A stretch of DNA of 64,000 bases from Beroe forskalii (lineage: Eukaryota; Ctenophora; Nuda; Beroida; Beroidae). Position numbers and translations under genes: made by a program. The stretch lies in NCBI GenBank assembly GCA_011033025.1, contig WFMF01000254.1, positions 124,001-188,000 on the forward strand, written 5' to 3'. Below, one piece after another: positions 49,514-60,739 of the stretch (its first letter is position 1; each line of letters opens with the position of its first letter). A model generated the notes under the pieces. The model had not been told where the DNA came from and ran no database searches. It saw only the letters and a list, made by a program, of their open reading frames with translations.

Positions 49514-49711
49514 AATAAAACGTTAAAACTTACCCATATTATATGGGCCGGGAATCCCAGTATTTAATCGATTTGAAATGCATTAGACTTTGCAAAGAAT
49601 TATTTATAGTGGAAATGTCAACAACATCTGACACGGATTTTCTATCTTTTGCACATTTGCTGAGCCACACCAATCAAGTTTGGTGCTGGACTTTGGCATT
49701 GTCACAATAAA
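49514..49711 (+). terminator. poly(A) signals for CFAP57
   Basis: AATAAA occurs at 49,514-49,519 and again at 49,706-49,711, about 195 and 387 bases after the stop. Either could be used. Confidence 0.5.
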
Positions 49712-49719
49712 ACTGAGTC

Positions 49720-51290
49720 TATCCAACATAACGGGAACTGGGGATGTGTATTTGTTTTATCAACTTGGCTGTGTAAAAAGTGTAAATACGTGTACTAGAA
49801 GTCGAGGTTTTATTATATTTTCCAGTTTTGATGTTTATATATGCAATTCATTTAGATAACCAATTAAATATGAATTTTAACTGATGCTTTTACTTAAATT
49901 CAAACATTTTTCTGTTTCAACGTATCATATGGTCATTGCATTGGTGATGGTCATACATCAGATCATACTGCGAAAGGAACGAATGCGATTCTTTGGGAAA
50001 CTGAAGAATATTCGTTGGATCAATGATTGGTCTTGTCTTTTTTTGTGCAAAGAAATCTACTATAGAACATACGAACTTGGATTATCTCTTGAAATTTTGT
50101 ATGCCTTTCGAGTACGAACCGATCAAGGTTACAAATTGGGGGAAAACTGAAAAACAAACGTTATCGTTAAATTTTCAAATCCAATAACTATTAAATAAAA
50201 CTATTATAATAATATAGTCAACCTGAGGCCGATTTCATTTAAGAATAATTACGCGAAATATTCACAGTGACAGTTTGTGCGAATTTTGTGTGCCATGTGC
50301 GCGGCGTAAGTTTGCGCGGCTTATAACAAAATGTTATATATCTGTTCATACGCCGCGCACACAAAAGACACTTACACATAGATTAAAAATTGCAAAACTG
50401 AAAGTTGCAGGTCATGTTCACAGTCTCAGAAGCAACAAACATTACGTTAAGTTTTGAAATGATAAAATCAATGAACCCAACGTGATCCGCCCTAATCCAG
50501 ATGGGGACCCGGCTTTTTCACTTTCAGCCCATATTAAATTTGCCAGGCTTTTTCAGCCCATATTAAATCGTTCAATTGAACCCCCAACAATTTTAAAATA
50601 AAAAGAATCCAAAGATCATTCAATTCCATTTCTACTACTACTAGATCTCAGATCAGTGACGCTAAAAAGTCTTATTTTATTTTTTCTACTCTCGTCTCTC
50701 AGTGTCACTTGTCTACCATCTACCGTCAAAATCAAATCTTCATTGTACCATTTATGAAAAAGGATATATACAAAAAGCGCTAGAAATAAAGCATTTCACA
50801 AATTATCTAAAAATACGAAAATAAGTAAAAATACAGTCACAGGTTCTTAGAATGAGATAATTTTTAGACTTAGACTGTCACAGAGCCATTGATCACGATA
50901 ATACATGATACTGACAGAAGGGATACAGAAAGGGCTTCTGGTCTTAAATTTTTTCATTTTTCGTGATGAAGATTGAAGATACATCAGTATAAATCGCCTT
51001 TCAATTTCATTTTAACTGAAATAGTAGGTTTTTCGAAACAATTCCCGAAAAATAAAAAAATTCCGTACATCGGAAACGATTAGATCGATCACAGACTTTA
51101 AAAATATTTCTAAATCAAAATACAAATTTTTCAGTCGACAAATGATTGAATTTGGCGAGTTGGCAAAGTGATCGGTCTCTTGGTTTCCTATATAGTACGA
51201 AACAAACAAGCCGCATATAAGCTCCTCTACAAACATAAAAACTGAAAATAATCTAGAGTTACAAAACGAGTTCTAATCGTGACCTCTCCC
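49720..51290. other. intergenic between CFAP57 and the sushi gene
   Basis: A+T-rich. An open frame of 88 residues at 49,884-50,150 has no family likeness and no intron context. Short GCGCGGC/CGCCGCGC words lie near 50,298-50,360. TTTATT at 50,676-50,681 would be a poly(A) signal on the minus strand for the sushi gene, implying a 3' UTR of about 0.6 kb. Confidence 0.4.
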
Positions 51291-51297
51291 CGATCCA

Positions 51298-52422
51298 TTA
51301 CTCCGTACTGCGCCCGTATCTCAGATAGCAATAGAGTCCTGTCACGGCCCCAGCGATGATAACCACGCTCCCGATAGCAGCCAGAACGATGATAACGGCC
51401 GTGTCGTCCTTCTCTGAAATGAGTTGGGTCAGTGAAATAAGTTGGGTCAGTGAATTTTAAACGATACGGATAAAAACACGCAAAAAAGTGAAACAAAAAT
51501 TTTTATTTCTAATTCTATGAAAAGTAAATTGCACGCAATGCATTATGCAATTGTAAAATGATCATCTCTTTACCGATGCATGTGCACACAATCACATATG
51601 GATCAAAAGGGTGCATCTGATACTGGCGGTCCTTTAAGTTTAGGAAAGCTGACTAGAACTAGAAGCTTTAATCTCAAATGGTAAAATTCAGCAACTTATC
51701 AAATAGCAGACACCTACTTTCTTGGCAGGTGGGGTTGGTCGTATAATGGTAGCTCTCGTAGTTCGAGGCAGGTCAGGACCTCGGAGCCATACAGGACGAG
51801 GTCCTTGTCGACACACGTCACAGAGACAGTATCGGCCGGCGACACCGGAAACTTAGTCGTGGCCTTCAGAAATGTGAAGGAGTCTGGTAGCTTGGTACAA
51901 TCTGAAAGGAAGGAAACATGATATTCTGATAATAGATTGTCTGAGAAAATGGCCACCTAAAAATGTCCCTGTCTACTGGCATGCGCCTCTAAAAGCCCCT
52001 AAAGCTCTTGGACACAAAATTTTCCTCGAATTCATTCTGCACCCTGAATTTGCCATGCAAGTTAATCCCTATGCCTTATTATTGATCTTTGGTGTCCCCT
52101 AAAGCACCCTAAACGTTGCATTAAATTGCGCCCTCTCAATACAACGCTAACATGATCATTTTGCACCCATTTAAATTGAATGCAACCTGAACACAATCTT
52201 TTGGCGTCTGATAAAAATAATATATTCTTGCAAAATTGAATGACAGGTTGCCTCGAAGTCTAATGATACGAATCAATAATGGAGATGAAATACGAATTAG
52301 AACTTGCAATGTGCAAAGATTTAGATACGCCTCATACTCCAAATGAAGGAGAAGGGAGATATGAACCTACCCTTGTTTTCTGAACTGGAAGTCAACGTTA
52401 TGAGCAGAATAAAAAGCAGCAT
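51298..52422 (-). CDS. small single-pass membrane protein with one sushi-like domain (three exons)
   Basis: Exon 1 (52,422-52,371) starts MLLFILLITLTSSSENK, a signal peptide. Exon 2 (51,901-51,718) encodes CTKLPDSFTFLKATTKFPVS, then VSVTCVDKDLVLYGSEVLTC and, in a shifted frame, YESYHYTTNPTCQE. The four cysteines and spacing resemble one sushi/CCP module, though the usual tryptophan between the last two cysteines is missing. Exon 3 (51,413-51,298) encodes KDDTAVIIVLAAIGSVV continuing as IIAGAVTGLYCYLRYG, a transmembrane helix with a short basic tail. All borders are GT-AG and phases match (1 and 1) if one extra base in exon 2 (about 51,755-51,770) is ignored. About 116 residues in all. Sushi modules bind proteins or glycans at the cell surface; the partner is unknown. 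No gene symbol is justified. Confidence 0.6.
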
Positions 52423-52694
52423 CCCTGCACATCCACGGCAACTTGAACTAAAACATCCCTCTCCATTCATTTATACTCACACGATAAAAACTCATCGACC
52501 GGCGCTCTAGGAAAGTGACATTGACAAAAAAGAGGGGGGCTATTCAATAGGAGTTGAGAAACGAACAATTGCCTGTGTGTTCGAGAGCTCGAGGCTGCTG
52601 TACAAGCTAATGTTGAGCGCAGTACGCCCCGCAACCTGTGAGTTATACAACTAATCGCCTCCCCTCCCTCCCCCTCCACCAGTAGGGGGCGTGA

Positions 52695-52702
52695 TGACGT
52701 CA
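52695..52702. promoter_or_regulatory. CRE-type site upstream of the sushi gene
   Basis: TGACGTCA lies about 273 bases upstream of the sushi gene start codon, in GTGATGACGTCATTATC. The full CREB/ATF palindrome is present. The same context recurs elsewhere in the window (for example 58,204-58,215 and 60,647-60,660), so it may be repeat-derived. Confidence 0.35.
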
Positions 52703-53177
52703 TTATCATGGTGCAAGGTGGGAAGTTGGGGAGGTGGCACCGCCAGTGGTTGGCGGTAGCATATAGATGCATTGCGCCCATTTATCATTATTGTACACTC
52801 TATTTGGGAGTATGCCGCGTGAAAAGAGAGTGTGAGAGAGGGGAAGAATTATCAAATATTAGCATTCCCCTCTGCTTCTTTATCCACCTTTTAACCCCGC
52901 ATTGTTTGCAAAAGAGATGTGTATTTCAGAGGTGAGTATCGTAAAAATTGACGCTGTTCTAAGAATCGCCGCATAATGCACAGCTCTCAGGTCCAGGTTT
53001 TATGCGAGCAACAATTAGCTTGGAGTTCTCGCAGTGTCTTTTCCTGGGCATTATAGCGGGCTAATGAGCGGCAGAGAGGGGTCCATGCGTTAGTGAGAAT
53101 TCCTGGAGAGGAGGGCTATTATTCATGCCAATCATTGCCAGGAACTGTAACACCCGGAGTATGCTTCATGCACCAGA

Positions 53178-53230
53178 CTAATCTATTCTTCACGGACCTG
53201 CTTAAAGTAGGTCCGTGAAGAATAGATTAG
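53178..53230. repeat. perfect hairpin, 22-base arms
   Basis: Arms at 53,178-53,199 and 53,209-53,230 are exact reverse complements around a 9-base loop, GCTTAAAGT. No other copy is in the window. It could be a miniature foldback element or a small-RNA precursor; the sequence does not decide. Confidence 0.85.
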
Positions 53231-53327
53231 TAGTACTATAGGATAGCCAATCACTACCTGGGTTCCGTGGTATCCAGCCTTATTAACTTGGTAGCTACAC
53301 ATAGTACTTCTCTACTTGGCTATGTAG

Positions 53328-53656
53328 GTAAAATGGAAAAGATGCACTCAGATCTATTCATAAGTGCAATACTTCGGCTTCGTCTTGGGATTTCAACTAG
53401 AGAAAACCGCGGGATTCTGTTGAAAAAGGCTGGGTATCTTAACAACACGACAGAAAACGAAGTTAATTTTATCCATTATCGGATAGGACAAAACCGGAGT
53501 GGTAAAGTGATGAACATTGACCAATCAATTAAGATAATATATACAATTGCTAATGAAATATATAATAACTTAGATTCCTGTTTAAATTATTTCATGGGTA
53601 ATTCGATCCCATTATCAAATAATGAGATGAAAGACGATTTAACCTTGAGGGAATAA
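53328..53656 (+). CDS. doubtful small open frame, no recognised family
   Basis: An open frame of about 109 residues from MEKMHSDLFISAILRLRLG to DDLTLRE, or 129 from an earlier start at 53,267. Composition is plausible for a soluble helical protein, but no motif, signal or splice context supports it, and a frame of this length can occur by chance in a window this size. Reported so that it can be tested, not as a confident gene. Confidence 0.15.
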
Positions 53657-53659
53657 AAT

Positions 53660-56600
53660 TTAAAATAATAAACTGTGCTTCAACTTTTAACTTTAAGTTC
53701 AACACTGAGAGCGTTGATAGGCAGTGTAAAAATAGAAATAAAATTAATAATGCTATCTAACAAAACTTATAGCATTATGTTTTAAAATAACAATAATTCG
53801 ACTGCCAAACTTAAAGCGACATTTCCTATGATGATGGTCATATGATGAGATAGAAGTGCCCTTGTTTGCTAAAATTGAGACGTCGAATGTAAAAAGATGA
53901 GAAATATCACTATGAATTAGCAAAATTTTCAAGTTATACAAAAAGAAAAAGATCTCTAAATAACTGAGACTGAGAGTGAGAGCTAAAGATGGAGCCAGTG
54001 TCTTACGTAATGAGACCGTGGCGCCAGAAAACAGTGGGATATTCTCAACTAATAACATTGCTTCGATGCAAAGCTGGCACTATTTGTACGCACAGTGCAG
54101 AAGAAGTCTCATCAACTATCTATATCACAACTTAAAAAGTGCCCTTACGGAATCACAACCATATCCAACCATAGCCAACCCCCATAGGATTGCAATCGTC
54201 CAAAAGCTTGCATCAAACGTGTCCAGATAATTAGTCACATCGTCACAAAGGATTCAGATATATAATAGGCCCTCCTGTCATTAGCCAAGGGCGTGTTTTA
54301 AACCATTAGCATAAATCTAAGAATTCTACAACGGTTACTCAGAATATCCAACTAATTAGTAATAACCCGTTGCATTATGCTGAGGTAATCTACATTGTTT
54401 ACGACCCTCTGCTATCTTTGAGAGATACCCTGTCACTCTGGATTTAGTGTATACTAAGTTTACTAGCCCCTGATGCCCCCCGTACTAGACACGTCTTTAT
54501 GCGACCCTCTGACGCTGACATTGGTCTCAATTACAGAAAGCCATTTGCCTGATCGGGTTCACATTGCTTTTAGATCCTCACCCTACGGAATGCAGGTCAA
54601 AACCGATTCATTGACTACCCTTGGCAGTTGGTGTGGCTAAAAGGCTGCGTCCCTCGAGAAATGAGAATTCTGAAATTTCCGATCGCTCTGCTTGGAGTTC
54701 GTCAGGTTGAGTTGTGCAATGTGCACTGTACACTGTGCAGGAATGAACTATAAATCTATCCAATGAATATACTAATATACAGCAAAATAACGTGGACTGT
54801 TTCGCCAGAAGCAACAACCTCTATTGATCGGAAACCTTGCCTTACGTCGATATCACCGATGACCAACAGTCGACTATTCTAAGCCTGGAACATCTCTGGA
54901 GATCCCATCAAGATGGCTCATGGCTGTTTCTGTCAAAAGCACCAGTTTTTCACAAAACCAAGCCAACAGACGGGCCAGGAATTTTCTCCTTTTTTTCTGT
55001 TTTCGGACCAATGACCATTAGATTAGCAAAACTAAGGTGTCACTACGTAAAAATACGCGTGCCCTTGGCTGGTACCATGGCCCTCTGTTTATATGGACTG
55101 CTACCAAGGGGCGGTCAGAGGACTACAACATTACACTGGTATTCTACCTCAAATAGTTAGCTGCATCATGCATGCATACCATGCATTGCATGCAGCGCAG
55201 CGCGATGCACGGATGCATTGAATTGCAAATATGGCGCGCGCGCGCGCACATACGTGCGCGCTAATACGTCAGATCAAAATGTTGTCGCGTCTTACCTAAA
55301 TGCGGGCTGAAACTCTGCGAAATGTCGAATCAGTAGCTCAGTAGATGTTCCAGCCCAAAATAGCCATTATATCTTCAACAGAAGTCAAAACATGCAGCAC
55401 ATACTAAGCAGAGCTACAAAGAGCTGCTATGCATTTCTGGGAATTCAACTCCAGATTATCCTCAAACGGGTAAGGTTTCATTCCACCAAGAAGGCGATTC
55501 GGTGTATTCGGCCCACTAACACAAGTAAAATGCTATGGATTTAGGTCCACAGGCTTTAGATTGGGCATTGGTGATTGAAACAATGCTTTATGATTACTAC
55601 GTCCTTAAGCTTAGGATGTGGTATCAAGCAGCACGATGCAAGCCACAAAAAGACGAAGAGCTCATCAATGCTAACAGAGCTAAAGTCATTGTTACTTTAA
55701 CTTACAAGATTCTGGGAAATCCATGACGAAATGCAGCCTAAGCCCCTGTAGATCATGACAAATCCATGCAAGAAAACCTTCTGCGCCTGGCACCCACGGC
55801 AAGGGTAGGTTGGTCAGCTTTCCTTTCTGGGATGTGTCCTTGGGAATTATGCAGCCTGCTCAAAGCTGGTTCTCAGTTACGTCTTTATCACAGTTCATAA
55901 TGGCCAAATGATACCGTCAGGTGAGCTATTTCATTTCGTACACGCGCATGTAACGCCAACACTTGCTTGCTTCTCAATGCTTACCATGTCAAGATGTTAT
56001 TATCAGCGGTAGAGCACTCCATCACCTGCTAACTATCTAATGGCCTCGTGTAACCGAATCCTCTTTTGGGATGTATTATGCGACTTATTAACCGTGTGCT
56101 CTTCAAGAGAGGGCCGTTTTAAAAGGACCGTTTTAAAGAGACGAGTTGTGGTTTGTCTAAACACTTAACCACAATCGCTCAGCTATTGAGCTAAATATAG
56201 AAGGGGATTCATGGTTCTTGTAACCACTTGTTAATATTCCCAAGGCGCCACAAAATATGCGAAAACTCAGGGACTGCGTTAGCAGCGCCATCATTGTCCA
56301 TTTTAAAATACAAAATATGCACCGCAATGGAGAAAAAGGTAAATATGGCCATGAATCATCGTTTAGGATTCGATGATCACGCTCCAATGAATTTCTAGAA
56401 GGATAATCCATATGAAATATTGATCTTACAACTTCAATATTCACCGTTATTAAGTTTTTATTTATTAATTTCTAATACTCTAATATTAGTTATTTACGAA
56501 TAATATACATAATATAGAAATTACGCTAATCTAACGGCGAATATCATTGTACGGTGAGAAGTCGAGTGGAAATCAAAAAAATAATTTCGTGAGGAAAGCC

Positions 56601-56990
56601 GAGTGTGAACCTTCGTTTCAATGTATTTTGATACATATATGACTTGGCAGTTGGCTGCGCCTTGTTATGCACTAAATATAATGTAAAGGAGGTTCTCCTT
56701 TGTGAATTGAGAGTTTCAAGTTAATTTGAGTAACTGCCCTACTACCCCAGGTATACATCATACTTATTGCACCGTGTTTAATACGCACTTATTTCTTGAT
56801 AACTTGATATCTTAATGCGCTAGTACCTGGAATATCAACAGAAGACTTTGAGGTTTTGAGTTAGGTCCTGATACACTGTGACGATGTCTGTGCTGATGTC
56901 TGAACTCTAAGTCGATGTCTGAGTCGAAACTCTGAGCTGATGTCTGACCTGCTCTAACGATGCACATAATCCGCGTCACAGCGTCGCTAG
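53660..56990. other. gene-poor intergenic sequence
   Basis: No exon recognised on either strand. Notable only for a GCATGCAT-rich stretch and a (CG)n run at about 55,165-55,262. Confidence 0.4.
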
Positions 56991-56991
56991 A

Positions 56992-57390
56992 AGGCTCCCT
57001 CCGTCACCTGAAATATCAAAAACACGCATTAACACAGGCTCCCTCCTTCACCTGAAATATCAAAAACACGCATAAACACAGGCTCCCTCCGTCACCTGAA
57101 ATATCAGAAAAACACATAAACACAGGCTCCCCCCGTCACCTGAAATATCAGAAACACACATAAACACAGGCTCCCTCCGTCACCTGAAATATCAGAAACA
57201 CACATAAACACAGGCTCCCTCCGTCACCTGAAATATCAGAAACACACATAAACACAGGCTCCCTCCGTCACCTGAAATATCAGAAACACACATAAACACA
57301 GGCTCCCTCCGTCACCTGAAATATCAGAAACACACATAAACACAGGCTCCTCCGTCACCTGAAATATCAGAAACACACACAAACACACTT
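56992..57390 (+). repeat. 44-bp minisatellite, nine units
   Basis: Nine near-identical units, GGCTCCCTCCGTCACCTGAA then ATATCAGAAACACACATAAA then CACA. The period equals that of the array in the palindrome, but the sequences are unrelated. Confidence 0.9.
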
Positions 57391-57394
57391 AAAA

Positions 57395-60300
57395 TCTGTC
57401 TGAGACACCTTGCTAACACTGACAGGTAAAACCACATATCGTTATGTCGAGTAGTATTTATTAAATACTCAGATTTAACACTAAAGAGCGCGCTAAGTAG
57501 CACTTTATAATACCTACTTCAGTAACCGTTTAAAATCAACTTCCTGGTGAGATGTTGCTCGGTGTTTTAATACACGCTCAGATAAATTATAAGCGGTCGC
57601 CATGATACGTCACTATCACAGTGCAAGCTGCCAAATTGTAGGAAATAACTGTCTTTTGTCCGCGAGCAGCGTATAAACGTATAATGAAGTTCGAAGGAGA
57701 TGATGATAAACAATATTTAAAACTTCGCTAAGCAATAAGCATATTTAATAGTGAGAGATGATTCGAATTCATTCGGGGGGTATTCTTGCCAGATAAAATT
57801 ATTTCACTGAAGTTTTAATCACTAAAAACTGGTATCGCAAATTCGAGAAATGAGAATCTAACTGGATTTTCCGAATTGTGCGGAACATATGTGGATACAT
57901 ATATTGCAAATCAGCATCACGCATGTAAAAATAGCGGTCATGTGGAAATTTCAGGAATTTTCCCCGAAACTCTCGACATATTCTACGTATCAGTGTTAAA
58001 TGTGTGCCGTACGGCTTTGGCTAACTTCAGAACACATAGGAACTGTGTCAGAATGTAGGAAATCTGCCAGAATCTAGGAAATGTGGCTTGACTTGTGGTA
58101 AAATCAGTTTAAGCAGTAGGTGTCAGGACCAATTCTCTTGACAATACTCCCAGACAATGCCTCACACTTCACCTGACGTCATTAACAAACCATTTAAAAC
58201 CATGATAATGACGTCATCCCAGCTGTTAATTGCTGCATATAGCACTAGTCATGCTTTAACATATTACTTGCATGCTTCACAAAGCTAGTTAAACTGGTTA
58301 AAAATTGAAATCCAAGAACTCAAATTTAAGAATTTAGTCCATCGAATTTATATAAATTCTTAGCTCAGACAATATCCGCACGAATGCTGTATTATGCAAT
58401 ATTCTGTACTGCATAACATCTTGGCGCACACACTCACACACATATGCATGAAATTTAGAGATATTCCCATGTCTACGTCAGAAGTAAATTAAAAGTTCTA
58501 TTATCACTCAATTAAAAGGAATAAGAAGTTGGTCAATACACTCGCCGGTATCTTAGATTCTAGAACAATGAACTCTGTCTTTAAAGAATAGTAGGAGGGT
58601 GAGAGCGAAGTCATTATCATGCTTCACAATGAGGAAAACATGATTTTAAACCGCCTTTTAATTTACTTTCTTCCGCATTACATTCGAGCGCGTCTCTCAC
58701 AATAGTGTCTTTATTTACTTTATTATATTGGTGCTATGAAAGTAGGGAATATCACATCGGTAAGGCCATTTACATCTCAATGTTAGTAAGACCATTTTAA
58801 TCTCACAGTCTCACACGCTAGACAATCTTCACTTAGGAATAACAGATGCACTTAATCTGGAATCGCCCACATATTTCAAATGAATTGACAGAATTGAAGT
58901 AAGCCGGTTTGAAGGATGAACTTTTGACTTTTTGCGTTTGACTTGAACGTGACAATAAAAGTTACAATCCGTGATGGAAGCTTTCAACTTTTCAATCGAT
59001 TCTCTTGGTCACGAGTTTTCCTTTTCTTCCTTCAATGATCTCGGTCAATATGGTATAATCACGCTAAAACAGTAAAATGTACGCGCACGCAATTCGAATT
59101 TACGACTAATAAATCAATGCATCAACCACTGTGCAACTTCCAATATTCTCTAATCTCTTCTTTACTCGGCGAAGTGAACCAGTTTAGGTAAGGAATTCTT
59201 TCATTTATTTCATCGATCTACAGCGTCATAAGGAATATGTTCAATTTGGCTGGATAGGATATGAAGCCTTCTTTTTCTGCGGTCGCCGGTTTTTAGTCAC
59301 CGGGTCCCCAAAGGCAAACTCCTGATAGCTCAACCCCAGCGACTCCATGGATATGAAGCCAATGAAATAGTCAAAAAATCGGAAAAGTAGCTCGGGCATG
59401 GTTTTTGGGCCTCATTCCACTTCATTTGTGAAAAGCAATGTCGTTTACAACTTTCACCTTTAAAAACTGCTTTATGCAATAAATTTAACGCTGTTAATCA
59501 ACTAAATTTAAGAATTCTTAACATAAACCGACAAATCGTTGCCCATATGCGGCAACGATTTGTCAAGACGAGAATTTCGAAAATCACACATTCAACTAAT
59601 ATGCGGTACATTTGAAACAGTTTTTCATTCATACAAATATAATTATTCGAATTCTATGAATTGATTGTAATGCGCCATAAAATTTATGTATATTGTTTAA
59701 CCGACTTTCCAACGAAAATTTACGACCATTCAGTCCTAATGAATTCCAATCCTACTGAGTTCAAATTTACTGTAAGTTAATTAATATAACTGTATGGATA
59801 GATAGTTAACATTGTTGCAAACGAGTGCTGTTCGCAACTGCAGTCCCACTAATTGATTTAAAAAGCACTTAACCATCATTGAATGCACAAATATGGTTAT
59901 TCTTATTCCCAACCGCACTCATTGACCAGTTTAAAAACGTCGGGAACCTTTCTGTTTTGCTGGGAAACCACTTATTGCAAATCTGAGGATTAATGAACGG
60001 CGATTGTAACAGAGTAACAGTCTATTAAAGAGAAATCGGTGTATGAATTGTGCAGCAACTTTCTCACAATATTTCTCAAGATAGTTTCTCACGGTTGTTT
60101 TCTCCCAATGCTGTGGTTATATTTGAACTCATACAGCAATAACTGTCAAAATGGAACTTGACAACACCCAATTCAGCAGAGGCTTTCAACGACAACCTAA
60201 CAACGGTTTTGGAGTGGCTATTTCTCATAATAACTTCTGCAACAGTTGATTAGATAAAGGGAAAATAATGGATCTAATCATTGAGCAACAACTTATACAT

Positions 60301-60610
60301 TAGGTACTTCATTGAAGTTTCATTTCATAGATTAGTTTCATTTCTCTAAAGAGTTTGATTTCCTATGATAAATTTCATGAAGAAAGTTATAATTTGTTGC
60401 TGGCGCACCTGCAAAACTAGCGGTGCTTACCAGAAGCTTCTAGATCATTAAAACCACTCGAGGCCACTAAGGCTGTTCTGTTTATTTGAGAAGGCATGTA
60501 ACAGATGTTGTAAGCTAATAATACGGTATCTTAGCAACAAGTAGCTCCGTGAGTGTAGCAGATCCAATAACAAAAAATATGCACATTTTCTTCTGCTGGC
60601 ACAAGTGGCA
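57395..60610. other. gene-poor intergenic sequence with a transposon scar
   Basis: No exon recognised. Between about 59,255 and 59,425 are words of the foldback family: GGATATGAAGCC, then AAAAATCGGAAAAGTAGC, then TTTTTGGGCCTCATTCC, a degraded end. A perfect 14-base-arm hairpin lies at 59,530-59,564 (GACAAATCGTTGCC, loop CATATGC). Confidence 0.45.
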
Positions 60611-60617
60611 CAGCAGC

Positions 60618-60735
60618 CATGTCATCAACCCACAACTATTAAATTTGATAATGACGTCATCAACACACAACTATAACAGTTGATAATGACGTCATCAACT
60701 CACCACTATAACAGTTGATAATGGCGTCACTCTCA
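60618..60735 (+). repeat. three tandem units carrying CRE sites
   Basis: About 40-base units with CACAACTATAACAGTTGATA and ATGACGTCATCAAC. Two have the full TGACGTCA (60,652-60,659 and 60,687-60,694); the third reads TGGCGTCA. Confidence 0.75.
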
Positions 60736-60739
60736 ACCC

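Noticed and set aside
49884-50150. 88-residue open frame after CFAP57
   Set aside because: No family likeness, A+T-rich composition like its surround, and length expected by chance.
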